In this document: in pieces, positions 1 through 12,880 of the stretch
How positions within the stretch are numbered: position 1 is the first letter of the stretch
Layout: every line of letters begins with the position of its first letter
DNA from: Plantago major
Taxonomy: Eukaryota > Streptophyta > Magnoliopsida > Lamiales > Plantaginaceae
Reading direction: 5' to 3'
DNA length: 64,000 nucleotides
Assembly: GCA_026545765.1 (NCBI GenBank)
Contig: CM048844.1
Location: 5,022,001 to 5,086,000, forward strand
The notes under the pieces: generated by a model
The model's input: the letters and a program-made list of their open reading frames with translations, nothing else
Database searches by the model: none
Told to the model about the DNA's origin: nothing
Position numbers and translations under genes: made by a program

Positions 1-1288
1 TTGAACCCCGAGCTAGTCACCGCGGAGACAAGTCTAGTTGTTTTGCATGTTCGGCTAGACGGGACGGGCCAGTACATTAGCATCACGGATGCCATACTGA
101 GCATCCCAGATGGCAACACGCAACGTGTCATCATCAACATTGGTCCGGGAACCTACAGGGAGAAGATAATGTTAGAGGCCACGAAGCGGTTCGTCACCTT
201 TTATGGCGACGCGGACAACATGCCTACAATCGTATTCAATGGGACGGCCAAGGAGTACACGACGAAGAGGAGTGCCACGGTACTCGTTATGGCCAACTAT
301 TTCGTAGCCGTAAATATCATCTTCAGGGTAACTTTTTTTACATGAAGCTTTATATTTACATACTTGTTGCCTGCTACTTTAATTTGCTTAAAAGTTAGAA
401 TTCTAAAGTATGCTTGTATTTGTAGAATTCTGCACCGTGGCCCGTTGCTAAAGAAGGGGATCAGGCGGTTGCACTGACGATACAGGGTGACATGGCATCA
501 TTTTACGGATGTTGGTTCCTTGGGTTCCAAGATACACTCTGTGATGATCGGGGTAACCATCTTTTCATGGATTGCTACATCGAGGGTACCACGGATTTCA
601 TCTTCGGTGATGCCACGTCAATTTACTTGGTAACAATCGTACTTACTCTATGATATATCTATGATGTATATTGGCCTCCTAATCTTAGTTCATCCACCAG
701 AGAACCGAGTTGCATGTTGTACCCGGTAACCCGGTAGCTTATATCACCGCACACAGTAGCAATGATCCTATAGAGGAGTCCGGATATTCATTTGTCCATT
801 CACATGTGACCGGGACTGGAGGTATAGCTTACCTCGGACGACCTTGGAGACCATATGCCAAGGTTATATTTGCATACTCAGAGTTGACCGATGTGGTTAG
901 ACCCCAAGGATGGTACACGGAATCCACTTCATCTAGGTGAGTCCATTAATTATATACGAAGCTTAGCTTGTATATCATCGTTTATTCCTAATAATAATGT
1001 TGGGTCTTGATATTTAAATGCAGCACTGTGTACTTCGCCGAGTACCAGAACACGGGGCCAGGATCGAACGATGGGAGGAGAGCTCCATACACTAGAGTGC
1101 TGACCGATGCAGAGAGTCGGAGATTCATGATGCTCAATTACATTGGTAGCTCCAAGTGGCTACTTCCTCCACCAGTCTTCGAGCGGCTCTCTTATGAGTG
1201 GACATATCATTCTGGAGGTTTCCTATACTCAACTACGAGTATATTAGGTCATGTATTTTTGTCTTTGTTCTTGTACCTAGTATTATAG
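1..1288 (+). CDS. Pectinesterase (pectin methylesterase), 5' end outside window
   Basis: Removes methyl esters from cell-wall homogalacturonan; family members are secreted to the apoplast. Exons read 1-327, 426-629, 689-936 and 1024-1288, all with GT-AG borders and one continuous frame, ending at TAG 1286-1288. Visible family signatures in order: GPGTYREK in exon 1; QAVAL and GFQDTL in exon 2 (the oxyanion Gln and the catalytic Gln-Asp pair); [10 protein letters not shown], carrying the second catalytic Asp; [13 protein letters not shown] in exon 3, carrying the substrate Arg and Trp. The frame is open at base 1 and begins just before the mature catalytic domain, so the start codon, signal peptide and any inhibitor-like pro-region lie upstream of the window. 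The C-terminus ends in a short hydrophobic run ([12 protein letters not shown]), which is unusual. Key catalytic residues are all present, so it is probably functional. Confidence 0.9.
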
Positions 1289-2186
1289 CATATGTACTTG
1301 TATAGAAAATTAGATATATATGTAGCTTGAAACATTTTGTACATCGGTGTTGTACAGACAAATTAAAAATGAAATAAAATGTTCCAACATACCAAATTTG
1401 AAATATGGTTTAATTGCGCTCGGTCATATGTACTTGTACGAGGATGTTTGATTATGAAAGAGCTCATGAATTTTGGTACAAATGCACATTCTTTTATATT
1501 CTTCTCAAGTCTCCACTGGCATCCTGGGTTTTTTCCCCCTTCATGCACAGGCATAAAAATCGTTATTTGAATGCAGTAACCTAATAGAGAACAGCCCCCT
1601 TAAGCTGCGTAGATCAAACGTGAAAGTTCTGCTTCAGCATTGTAGCTCAAACATTATGATTGGTGACGGAACGCCTCATATATAAGCACTGAATGCCTCA
1701 TATGATCAAATACAGTGTGCTCAAGCATCATTATTGCTAGGCCTACATATGCGTTCCTATACCCTTATTGAGAACGCTAGCAATGTTGACACTTGAGCAT
1801 ACAATGTCTAACCATAGCTCTCAATGCTTTCAGCAAACTCAGATTCTGGCAGAAAAGCTGCTCTTCTAACAACACTCACCAGGTGTAGATGTTAATGGCA
1901 GTCGGCATGATATTTACACTCGCAGATAGCACACTCATCCAAAAAAAGAACAATACCAGACATATAAATAATTTATATTATATGTAAAGGATCAACGTTG
2001 GAGCATATATGCAGAAGTATATGACACTCAAATCAGGTTTATTCTACAGCCGGATATCACCAATCTTACTGGTGCATAGAAAAATTATAGAGATAGCTTT
2101 CACCACAATGAATGGAATAGCAGAAGGAATACGAACAAGAATTATGAGAAAGCAGACATACGAAGAACTTTCTCGGTGAAGAGAAT
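1289..2186. other. Intergenic region between pectinesterase and TOC34 (two 3' ends converge)
   Basis: No coding signal on either strand. It should hold the 3' UTRs of the pectinesterase gene (+) and of TOC34 (-), since the two genes converge here. I see no repeat or RNA gene. Confidence 0.6.
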
Positions 2187-4950
2187 TTATGCCCATACAG
2201 GCCTGGACTCTCTGGCAATGTCCCGCTTGATCCACCTTTGGAATGGTTTGATAACAAAGAAGTACTGTTGCAAGGCAGAAAAAGGAAAAATCAATTCAAT
2301 TAACGCTCTTATAATTCCCCAAACAATGCAAGGTAGGAGGAAATAAACTTACTTGAAACGCTAAGATTAGAGGAATAAAGATCTTCCCCCTCTCATTCGC
2401 ATTTGGCCCTTCAATCAACTTTTGGTCGATGGGAGTACCACTTTTTCCATTTAAGGCAACATCAGTGATGACATGGACCAGATTCGGGATCCAAGGGGCA
2501 CCAGTTGGAATTATCTGCAATTTAATCAAATCATCTTAGATGCTTAAATGTACATGTGAGTTCAACAGTGAGTTTGGTATGATTGCAATAGGAAAATGAC
2601 CTACCTTTTCATCAAATTCGTTCTTGTGACACCTCCCGCTGTTCTCAACTAAAGCAACAGGAATGTCGAAAATCTAGGAACAGCAAGAGACCAGTCAAAG
2701 TAAGTGGAATGAAAATCCAACAGACCAGTCAAAGTAACTAGAATGATAGTCCAAGTAAAATCTACATGGCCGATTCCATGTGGTAGCAGAGCTAAAAAAA
2801 GAAAAAAAGGAAAGTTTTGAACAATGACACAAAACTGGACAATCAGCACAAGTAGTCTCTCCTTCAACGAGGTACCATATGCCATTTTTGTAATATCATT
2901 AACCCACCGAACCTATTTTCAGATGTTTTGAGAGTTTCAAAGAATTGAAACCTTCACACACCAAAAGTTTCTTGCGGATACTTTTTGCTTGTTCGTTAAT
3001 TCAGCTCTTACGCTTTTGAGAATCTTGGCATCCAAAATTCCAACCAATACCCGTTCTAGCTTTATTTCCAACTCTAATATGAGAATAAAGATTCTAAAAT
3101 TACTTGGTAAAGGATGATTCACTTAATGCATATCGACCAACTATATCTCCACGGCAGTTCCGCATTTTCAAGTTTTACCTTAAAAGTTTCTGATTACAAA
3201 AAATCTTTGTTTAGTTACGACAAAGATTCAATTCAAGAAAGGGACAAAAATATGCATAAAATGCAGAACACTAAAAATTCCAATAACTGTGTATCACTGG
3301 ATCCAGTTTCGTTAAATAAATTTATACAAAAGCAATTGTTACCGCAGCTGCGTTACAAGACAAAGAACAGCATAAACGCTTAAAGTAGTTGCACATAGCA
3401 CTTTAGTATTGTTCCTACTGTTCTATGTCTACCCCACTTTAAATTACGTATAGGAAAACGGATAAAGGAGAACTTGCTTAAAGTAAATTCAAATCAATGA
3501 GCTTCAACTTCTGGTATCTAAGTTATGGCTTCATACTTGTGCATAGTTCAAAATGATGTTTGATGAGCATACCTTAGCTTCCTTTTTGCTAATCCCTGCT
3601 CCTTGGCGCACACATTTCAAAAGAGACTCAGATCTTTTGGAGAAGAACTCTTCATAAGTCAAAGTATCTGGCGGTGAGAGCTGAGCATGTGTAAGGACAA
3701 CCATGGCTTTATGCCAGATTTGTTTGCCAAAACTATCAGTAATTGCTCTCACAATCTGTTTGTCCAAATTATCAACTCTATATGCATCCAAGCGATCCAC
3801 ATAAAGCAGAACATCAATTGTCTTGTTCATAAGGAATCGGCCCAAAAAGCTACCACAAAAAAAGAAACAATAATAAATTTTTAGCACATTGGGTAAAAAA
3901 GCCTGAAAGTGTGTTCAAGCAGTATGGCAATCCGATTGTGACATTGCAGAGTAGTGATGTGTGTCATATTAGACCTTTTTATTGTATCCAGAGTCTGGTC
4001 ACTAACATATCCTCCTTCAACAAGGCCTGGGGTGTCAATAATGTTGAGAGTAAAGCCCGACCTTGACCGTGACACCATCACTGGCCTTGGAGTTTCCGAC
4101 TAAAACAACAGAAACAATTTTTCTCTAAAACCAATCACATTAATACCAATAACAGTACTAGAGCAAAAACTCCCATCATAAACTCAGTATATACCTGAAA
4201 AGCACTAACAGCAACCACTCGCTCCCCAATGATGGAGTTAATGGTAGAAGATTTTCCTACTCCACTTTTCCCCATAACAAGGATTGTCAACGTGTTGACA
4301 TTCTACAAAAGATATAAATGCAAGCTGAAGAATCAGACCAAGATATACAAGTCCCTTTACAATAAAACATAGCACTTTTCGCTAGTAACTAACAATTTGA
4401 TTCACCCAAACAAAACAGTACCTTTCCTGCTTATACATATCGGCTTTAGAATGAAACCAAATAACCACACATGCTTCAGGAATCAGGCCACATTCATTTA
4501 TTATACTTACAAGAAATCTTAATCTACCAGAACGATTAATATGTGAACAAGGTACCGGTCTAGAAATATATCGTGTAACAAAAAGTCTGGTGTATTGTAA
4601 CATAATGATGAGTAACAAATAAGAAATAATTCGATTCACCTAAACAAAATGGTGTCTTTCTTGCTTATACATACTGGCTTTAGAATGAAACCAATTAAGC
4701 TACGTCCTTCAGGCATCACTCATTCACGATATAAGAAACTTATACTTAAACAATCAGTGGGATGGACAAGTTACCAGAGTCCAGAAGTATATCATTTAAC
4801 GAAACGCCTGTGTATTTGCAACATAATGTGAGTGAACAAGGCAAAGAAATAAACCTGATTCTTTAATTTCGACAACAAGTCGACCAATTTCTCCTGAGTA
4901 GCAGCAGGAAACTGCTGAATTGCGGTCCATTCTTTGATTAGCCCTGACAT
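2187..4950 (-). CDS. TOC34: Translocase of chloroplast 34 (TOC34 GTPase receptor)
   Basis: Outer-envelope GTPase that receives preproteins for import through the TOC complex. Coding exons on the - strand: 4950-4855, 4302-4195, 4099-3975, 3849-3573, 2673-2605, 2514-2353, 2264-2187. They sum to 304 codons plus TAA in one frame, close to the usual length of about 300-310. Motifs: P-loop GKSGVGKSS near residues 43-51, switch motif DTPG near 90-93, dimer-interface stretch DRLDAYR near 128-134, THAQ near 163-166, ENSGRC before the last third, and WIPNLV. A hydrophobic segment around residues 270-286 is the C-terminal membrane anchor, followed by a short basic tail. The start ATG sits 15 bases into an exon with a good acceptor (4966-4967), so an upstream 5' UTR exon exists. 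The exon 3/4 junction gives four residues more than I expect for the family. Confidence 0.95.
4394..4850 (+). repeat. Tandem duplication inside TOC34 first coding intron
   Basis: Two diverged direct copies, 4394-4627 and 4628-4850, share landmarks such as TGCTTATACATA followed by GGCTTTAGAATGAAACCA, and a later AACATAATG. The copies are clearly homologous but carry many substitutions and small indels, so the duplication is old. It lies wholly within intron 4303-4854. Confidence 0.8.
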
Positions 4951-5440
4951 TTTTTTATCCTTGAGCTGCAAAAGATACAAAAAGGAACCACCTTTTGACT
5001 CAGAATCAGTCGAATACAACAACAAGAACACCAATGCCGATAAATAAAATGACAAGAAAGTCACAAAATTGAAAATTCACTCTATCATCACAAGCTAGAT
5101 TACAAGCCGCAAGAGATAAGCGCAATTAACGTAAAGATAAAATCTTTTACAAGAAAATCAAAGGAGAACGTGGATTGATGGTGAATTGAATTAGGGAAGA
5201 AACCTGGACATACAGAATTACAGATTATGTCTGAGCAAGAAAGGAGGGTTTAAGAGAGAAGAACCTTATCTTTGTGTCACTTGTTCAAAGTGAGTCGAGA
5301 GGAATAGAGAGAGATTGTGTACTGTAACGTGTATATGTAAGTGATTATTAAGGAAGGTGTCTATCTGTTTGTCTTCTTCTTCTTCGTTGTGATTAACGAG
5401 TTTTGGTAGCAGGTGACGACTCGCACTGTAGGGACTAGCG
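4951..5440 (-). other. TOC34: TOC34 5' UTR exons and leader intron
   Basis: The coding exon begins at 4965 after an acceptor (TTTTGCAG on the - strand). A matching donor, AAG followed by GTTCTTC, places the end of a non-coding first exon at 5265. The first exon would run from about 5435 down to 5265, with the intron at 4966-5264. Inferred from splice signals only; no transcript data. Confidence 0.55.
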
Positions 5441-5460
5441 TATCTTATAAACTGTGTAGC

Positions 5461-5469
5461 CTATTTATA
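5461..5469 (-). promoter_or_regulatory. TOC34: TATA box of TOC34
   Basis: TATAAATAG on the - strand, about 30 bases upstream of the inferred leader exon. It is the only good TATA match upstream of the gene. Confidence 0.6.
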
Positions 5470-5826
5470 CGCAATTTCAACACTACCTTTCAGTTTATTC
5501 ATTTGTTCTAAATTTCACTTTTATGCCATCACAAGGGAAAACGATTCAACCACTAATCGATGAATGTTTGTGTCGGTGAGGTTATCCGCTATCACCTAGT
5601 TAGGTCACATGTATCGTTATCGAAAAATACATTGAGTCCGATCGAGTATGAACGAGTCGAATTCTATTTTCATAACCAAATGAGTCCAATTAGATTCGAT
5701 CTCGACTCATACACCTTATCAAACGGGTCGGGTCGAGCCCTCAGTGAGGCCGGAGTGTGTAATTAAGCAATTTAAGCTTTTTTGTTAATAAAATCACAAC
5801 CAAAGTCGAAAAAAAGAAATACTATC
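5470..5826. promoter_or_regulatory. Compact divergent promoter region, TOC34 / TPR-MYND-SET gene
   Basis: About 360 bases separate the TATA boxes of two divergent genes. The middle (about 5570-5750) carries short repeats around GAGTCGA and GGGTCGGGTCGAG, resembling the GAGC/GTCGAG low-complexity sequence seen again near 19.5 kb and 44.8 kb. No coding signal. Confidence 0.5.
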
Positions 5827-5832
5827 TATAAA
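5827..5832 (+). promoter_or_regulatory. TATA box of TPR-MYND-SET gene
   Basis: TATAAA about 70 bases upstream of the ATG at 5901, giving a predicted 5' UTR of about 40-50 bases. Confidence 0.5.
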
Positions 5833-5900
5833 GCTCACAATTTTCTGAGAGAAAACCTACAATCAAGAACTCAGCTCAGCTTGCATCATTCATCTCAGCA

Positions 5901-8900
5901 ATGGAGAAGCTGAAATTAGTGATTCCACAATCTCTGAAGCAGCAAATCTACTCAAGCACGACTGATGAACTCAACTCCACCTGCTCTTCCCTTCTCCATT
6001 TCTTCAATAACACACCCCAATTTCATCAGGTACGCCCTTTCACTCGACTAATTCGAGCTCTGTCTATACTGTATTTTATCTTATTCTTCTGCTACTAATA
6101 CCATTCTTATGATTGAATTGATAGACTGTTAGGGACTTGACAGACACTGAAATGATGCTGTGTGGCAAGAACAATGCAGCTGCTATGGAAGCTAAGGCTA
6201 GTGGCAATGAATGCTTTTCCAGAGGAGATTATCCCACTGCGTTGCGTTTTTACTCGAAGGTTGATCGATAAATTGAATCCGTTTTACTTCACTCTACTGT
6301 GATTGCTTTTGATCAGAATTCCATATAATGATATCTTGTGTCTTATGAGTTAGACTAGTATCATGTAGATAATGTGAAATTTTTGCTCCAAACATTCGGA
6401 GAACTCACATTTTATGTACCGGTTACTAATATTTAGAGAAAAAAAACGTTTCCCTTACAGTGTATGTATTTGCACGGTTCACTAATACACAGTAATGGAA
6501 GAAACATGGATTGAAATTTCGGTTTCAGAACATGTTTCAGGTTTTTGAAAAACAAACCTTTCGTAATTTTTCGAAAATAAAAATAAAGAAATTAAATGGG
6601 GAAACTTACGAGTTCCGGAATTCCATATTGATTTCATCCAGTTGAGCTGAAAAATGAGACATTTGGGAATTTTTAAGGCAGTTTCATGGATATTTTGAAC
6701 TATTGGTGAGAAAGAGTGTAAACTGCAGGACATAACGTATTAATTCCTGATTTCATTCAGATTACAAAATCTTTTGCCTATATCTGTGTTTCTAATTTGA
6801 GTCCTTGGGTATTGGGCAGATATCCTATGTTTGTAGAAATCAGTGTCTTTTCAGTTGTATTAACTTCAGGTTGTGAACTTTCTTTGGAAACTTTGTTGCT
6901 ATTTTTATTTCACTCATACGGGCATTGTCTTTTCCTCTTGCATGTTTACAGTAGGCACTGCGCATTGCTCCAGCTGACGTGGAAGACATGAATAAAAGTC
7001 TTGTTGCAACTCTCTACGTGAATCGTGCTTCTACACTGCATGTGAGTTTCAGTTTCTGACTATTGCTTATGAATGCTCGGTTCATAATAATATCGACATA
7101 TGGATCACATTATGGCATTTAGTTGGAAATAACTCATCTTACTCAATTGGTTAACTGTTTGAACTGGAAAATCTCATATTTTGAGCCCAAACAGTCAAGT
7201 TCACGACAGTCCAGGATTAGAGACTGAACTGAAATCATGACTTCGAATTTCAATTTGGAAAGAAATAATATCTGTGCAGCAAGTTAGTAACTCATGAAGC
7301 AACAATGATTTGCTCACTCACTAGTTTTCACTGCATCGTGTGGCTACTTTTTCTTAGAAATCCGAATAAACGTTATGTATTCTGTCTTCAGAAACTGGGA
7401 TTGTACTCGGGGAGCCTTCGAGATTGTAATCGAGCTCTGAAAATAAACCCTGCCTATGCGAAGGTAATATTTGCTTACATTATCCGTTTTTTCTATCTAG
7501 CTATGTTTAATGAATCTACTGGTATTAATTCATATCCCATTTCTACATTAATGGTTTCACATTTTCACATGCGGAATTGGCATTCCACAGACTATGGACA
7601 TGTGATTTATTCTGGATATTGCCCGACAATTAATCAAAAAGTTGGGATGAATTATTCCATTATTTTTACAAAACTTAATTCTAGCATTAATAATAGGATA
7701 CACCTTTTGCATCTACATTTCTTTTTCCATATCTCAACCTATGTCTGGATCTAGGCCTGGTTTAGGAGAGGCAAGGCACATGCTTCATTGAATAACAACA
7801 AAGACGCTATTGAAGACTTCAATGTTTCCCTTAAGATGGAGACATCAGTGAGCGGGAAAAGGCAGATACAGAGTGAACTGACTATCATCTTGGAGCGATT
7901 AGAGGTGGAAAACAGTAAACCAGAGAAATCAAAAGAGAACATCTCAGGTTTGCTCTCACAATCTTAATATCAATTTTTTTTTAGTTTGCATCTACAGTTT
8001 CTGCATAGCTATACTCTTGTTCCAAGTTTGCATCTCAGTTGATACACACCCGTAATTCACCGGCCATTTAAATCATTATCATCATCATTGCATAGTAGCA
8101 GGTTTTGTGATTACTTGTAAAGAAGTGAAAAAGTACAAAAATTACCTTCGCTATAACTGTTATCTACTGTCTTCATACCCATTGCTTACTGGTTTTGCTT
8201 CTGTCTCTTACCTAATTATGCATGGAGGGGCGACTGCATGATGTATGAATGAATCAAGTCAGTTGACACTTTATTATCTAACTATACATGGAGGGACACT
8301 AAGAAAATTATTAATTGGTAACATTAGTTTTTTATATGCATTTCTTAGACGGTTGAATTAAAAATTAGCCATTCCTCGAAATTGTAGACACAGTAACTCC
8401 TTTTTGTTTCCTTTCTTTTTACTATTCATTTTTGTTAGTATTTTTTTTCCCTGATAACATATGCCTTTTGTAGCAGATGAGCCACTTCAATTAAAACTTA
8501 AATGTACGTCTACACGAGCAAAGGGAAGGGGAATGGCTTCACTTAGTGACATTGCACAGGGCTCTTTAATTCACACAGAAGATCCTTACGCTGCAGTAAG
8601 AATATTAATCCATGTTCTTAATGAAACCTAATACAAGCTCGAGTTTTAACAGAATAATTCCCTATTTCCATTTAATATATAATCACATGTACATCTGTAG
8701 CAAGATGTCCACTTAGCCTGCAAAATAAATTTTTGATAAAGTACTTTTGATATCTTCTATTTTGATAGAGTAAAAAGTGACAGATGAATATTACAAAAGC
8801 ATCCAGCCAACAAACCTGTTTAAGCTTAAATTGATGCTGAGATTTTGTTTTCTGCCCCTCCTTTGCAGATTATATTAAAGACTTGTCGAGAAACTCATTG

Positions 8901-11900
8901 TCACACCTGCTTCAATGAGCTACCAGAAGATACCGTTCCATGTACGTCATGTACAATACCATTATATTGCTCAGTACAATGTCAAGTGCAAGCTGGAGGA
9001 AACAATTTTTATACGATTGAAGAATACAAAGTCCCCATAAAGTTAACAGATGATACTAAAGATTATGTCAGACTAGTTACTTCACTTGGCAATTTTAGTT
9101 TGAAAGATGATCATACTGCTGAACATAGTCATGAGTGTTGTGGAGTTCATTGGCCTGTAGTTCTGCCATCTGACGTGGTTCTGGCTGGCCGTATACTTGT
9201 TAAGTATGTCAAACAACAACGTCGTAGTGGTGTTGATCCTAGCTACCATGGCATTCTGGTACAACTGTAGTTCAATTTGCTTCTGTTGATACAGTCTCAT
9301 CTCGATAGATAACTCATTGTCCAGGCTGACCACATTGTTTGATTTCCAGGATCTTTGTCAGAATTATGAAAAGCTTCCTGGTGAAAATAAATTGGAGTTT
9401 CATGTTTACTCTATCATTCTAGTGTGCTGTCTTCAGCAATCTTTTGCCTCCGAACTCCCCTTGAATTTTACTGTTGTTTCACAGGTATCCTTGATATTAA
9501 AGAAAGATAGTTAAGTCTTCATTTCTTCTTATTTTCTTGTAGCATCGAAATTGTTGTAAATGTCAATTTTATGTGTCTCTCTGCATTTAAGTTTACTTCT
9601 TTGTGCTGCAGATTGTTATTCTGCTATCTCAAATTAGGGTCAATTCAATGGGAATTGCCCACATGAGATTTTCAGATGTCAAACAGCCGCTATCTTATGA
9701 CGCGACAAGTTCTGTAGAACAGGTCTGAAGATATCTCGTTTTCATGATTTAGCACTCAATTCCTCATGAGTTTGAAAATTTGATTTTGATCAATATTTTG
9801 TGTGTATATTTGCTTCCATATTGATCGCAAAAGGCCAAAAAAAAGCTGTTTGGCGTTTCATTACACCTTTAAGGGTTGTAGCTGAGCAAAACTGAAGATT
9901 TATTCACTATGATAGAGCATCACGCGTTTTCATTTAATGAGCTCCAGTCCCTACATTTATGATCAAATGTATTGTGTCGATTATGTATGCATTCATGTTG
10001 TTTCAGATCTAATGCTGGACTTCTTTTGCCAAATTCTGAATTTTATGTGATCGTGTTTTTATAGGTCTGTGTAGCGCAAGCAGTTTATTGTAGCGGAAGT
10101 ATGTTTAATCATTCTTGCCATCCAAACGTTCATGCATACTTCCTTTCACGTACTCTCTTCATACGAGCTACAGAAAATGTCACTGCAGGATCCCAGCTGG
10201 AGCTATCATATGGGCCACAGGTACTTCCATGTAAATAAATAAATTACATTCAAGGATTATTACATGATACCCCTGTATTCAGATGTTGGTTTTGTTAGTG
10301 TTGCTACTAATGCTGAAACCCAACTTGCTTCAACTAAATTGTTGAGTTAAAAGACTGTAACTATAGTAAGCTATAAAGCTTTACAATTGATAATTAAGAC
10401 TTGAAGGGCTACGTGTTATGCTGCTTAATCTAAGTCTCTGACTATAGTAGGTACGGTAAAGCACTGTTTTAGCTTTTCATTTTGTGGTCCCAGGTAGGGC
10501 AATGGGACCACTATAAGCGTCATGAGTTTCTGGAAGATCGATACTCTTTTACTTGCATGTGCCTTGGTTGTGTACAGCTGAATTTTCCCGATCTTGTTAT
10601 GAATGCTTTTCGGTGTGCTGTACCAAATTGCTGTGGAATAGTTTTGGACAAATGTGTAGCCAAAAGTGAGAATGAGAAACTAAAACACTCGGAAGGACAA
10701 AACTCGTTCCAGGTATTCCATTTAAATTGCATTTTTTATTCTAATGCATACAGATTTATACTTCAGTCACCTGAAATTCTATAATCCTACTGAAAGTTTC
10801 ATGCAAATTATACTTTCTGTCTTGACATCATTTATGTTGCTACATTCCAATTCATGTTCTAAGTCATTTTGTCCATTCTAAATTTGCTAGGTATTATATT
10901 TATATCATATGTGCTCTCGCTGAGTACAATTTGACAAATTTCACGAGTATTTACTTGGTTTTGGAAAAAAAGAAAGCTCTTCCTGTGGTCAGAAATGCAT
11001 ATTACGATTCACATAGCACCTCAAGAATCCAGTCATATTACACGAAGTACAGTGTTTTACAAACCTCCTTTCAGTTGATATAAGGTTACCCCTGATTTTT
11101 TATTTTTTTTGGTAAAACCCCTGATGTTTATTAAAGCAGATTAATTATATATTTTTTGGGTTTTTTTGACTATGTTGAAGGGCTCTATTTGCAATATTCA
11201 TGATATCATGGAAGTGGCCCCTTGTATCTTTGAGCAAACTGGTTCTGGCAAATTCTTTAAACCTGAACACTGCTCACGCTGTGGCAAATTTTGTGATCTT
11301 CAAGCTTCACAAAATGCAATCACCGAAGCTGAAATTTATGTCAAAAGGTATTCTATAAGAGCTGCTTTTACTATGTATTCTGTATTGTACATCACAACAT
11401 TGTCATATGAACAACGGATTTACTCTTCAGATTGCTGGATGCTGCTCCTTCCGATGATAACCTGACTAATGCCATCATGGATGCTTCAAAGTCTATTAAT
11501 ACTTACAAAAATATACTGCATCCATTCAATAAGAGAATTGCTGAGGTCATTTTCAGTCCCCTACTAGTTTCCTATGTTAAGTTAGATACTGGTGTGTTTT
11601 GACCATAACGAAAAATTGTGTGATTCTTCCTACGTCGAGAGCTCGGTGTTGCTATTTTATTTCTAGATAGATTTGACGATTCATAAAGTGATTAAAATGT
11701 TTCCAGGCGGAGGATAGTATTGCCAGAGTGCTTTGTTTGGTTGGAGACTTGCACGCTGCAGTGGGCCATTGTCAGGCTTCAATTGCGGTAAGTTTACAGT
11801 TGAAAGTTGAGAATTGTTCTATGTATGCGTTATGAATCTGATATGAGTATATAAAACCCAATAATTTAATATTAGTGAGTTACTAGATTTTCATGTACTA

Positions 11901-12182
11901 TGTTTTTGTAGTATAATAAAATTTACAAGTAATTCTGAAAATCTGGATCCAGATTCATTTGTCTCTAATTGTGGTCACCAATGTTTTTGTTAACAGATCC
12001 TGGAAAAACTTTATGGAGAAAACCACATTGCTATCGGGCACGAGTTGATTAAACTGGCAACAATTCAGCAATCACTAGGTCAGAAAACTGCCTCAGGCAG
12101 CATGAGCCGATTGGTAGCAATATTTTCGCGATACTATGGGCCACATGCTGACATCCTACTGCCTCCTTCGATATGTTCTTGA
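5901..12182 (+). CDS. TPR, MYND and SET domain protein (SMYD4-like)
   Basis: Predicted protein lysine methyltransferase-like protein of the SET/MYND family with N-terminal tetratricopeptide repeats; its substrate is unknown. Fifteen exons: 5901-6029, 6125-6259, 6955-7041, 7392-7463, 7755-7947, 8477-8595, 8869-9258, 9350-9484, 9612-9722, 10065-10220, 10494-10712, 11181-11347, 11431-11545, 11707-11787, 11997-12182. They total 764 codons plus TGA with all phases matching. TPR-like helices span about residues 60-190 (AKASGNECFSRGDY, then AWFRRGKAHASL). MYND cysteines start at about 256 (CHTC, CTSC, YCSVQC); the last zinc ligands appear displaced to HSHECCGVHW. SET core: FNHSCHPN near 472 and ELSYGP near 503, followed by a post-SET-like CMCLGC near 530. 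The exon 6 acceptor could also be three bases upstream, adding one residue. Plants have a TPR/SET protein of this layout (about 800 aa); I do not assign a symbol. Confidence 0.9.
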
Positions 12183-12880
12183 CGGAGATGGCTTAGAAAA
12201 AACCAGAGCCACCACACATCGAACTTATAAAATACACGAAGAAACTTTTCGAGAATGGAGCCACATTGCTAGATCTAGATGAATAACAGTTGACTTTGTA
12301 CTATGTATGTAGAAGTGGGCTCTTTTGTTTCACTCTTTCATTTCTGATCTGGTCTTGTACAAATCAAATCATGTGTACGGTTTGATTGAAGTGCCTGCTG
12401 ATGCCTGGTGCAATTAGATTTATCCAGATTCTGTAATAACATTGTTATAATGTTGTTCCTGATCAAGATTCTGAAGATGTTTGGCAACTGTTTCCCTTTG
12501 CTTCCTACCATTTGCATTCATCTCCAGATTTTCATTCACATCTCTGTCTTGCATTTTATTATCATCAGACTCCGCAGAGAGCAACAATCGAGAAGTTTCT
12601 GGTCACCATACAGATGGCAAGTATAACTGAAAGACATGTATGTTTAAGAAAATTTATCTTGATGTCAATTTTAGCTGTGATTTGTAGGTCAAGAAAATTG
12701 CACAAAATAATAGTAAAATGTACATTACTCAGGGAGCATCTACATAAAGTTCCCTAAATTTAAACATATGACCTAACTAGCTACTTGTTCTCTTTATCCG
12801 AAGCCACCAATGACCAAACACAATCGGTATGGATTCCAGATGCTGTATAAATCTTGACTCCTGTATCTGAAGTTCCACGT
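12183..12880. other. Convergent 3' region of the SET and COP1-interacting-like genes
   Basis: Contains the 3' UTR of the + strand SET-domain gene and that of the - strand neighbour. No credible coding sequence; the small open frames are unsupported. Confidence 0.55.

Noticed and set aside
3114..3383. 89-codon open frame on +
   Set aside because: Lies in the large TOC34 intron between 2674 and 3572; no family resemblance and no splice support.
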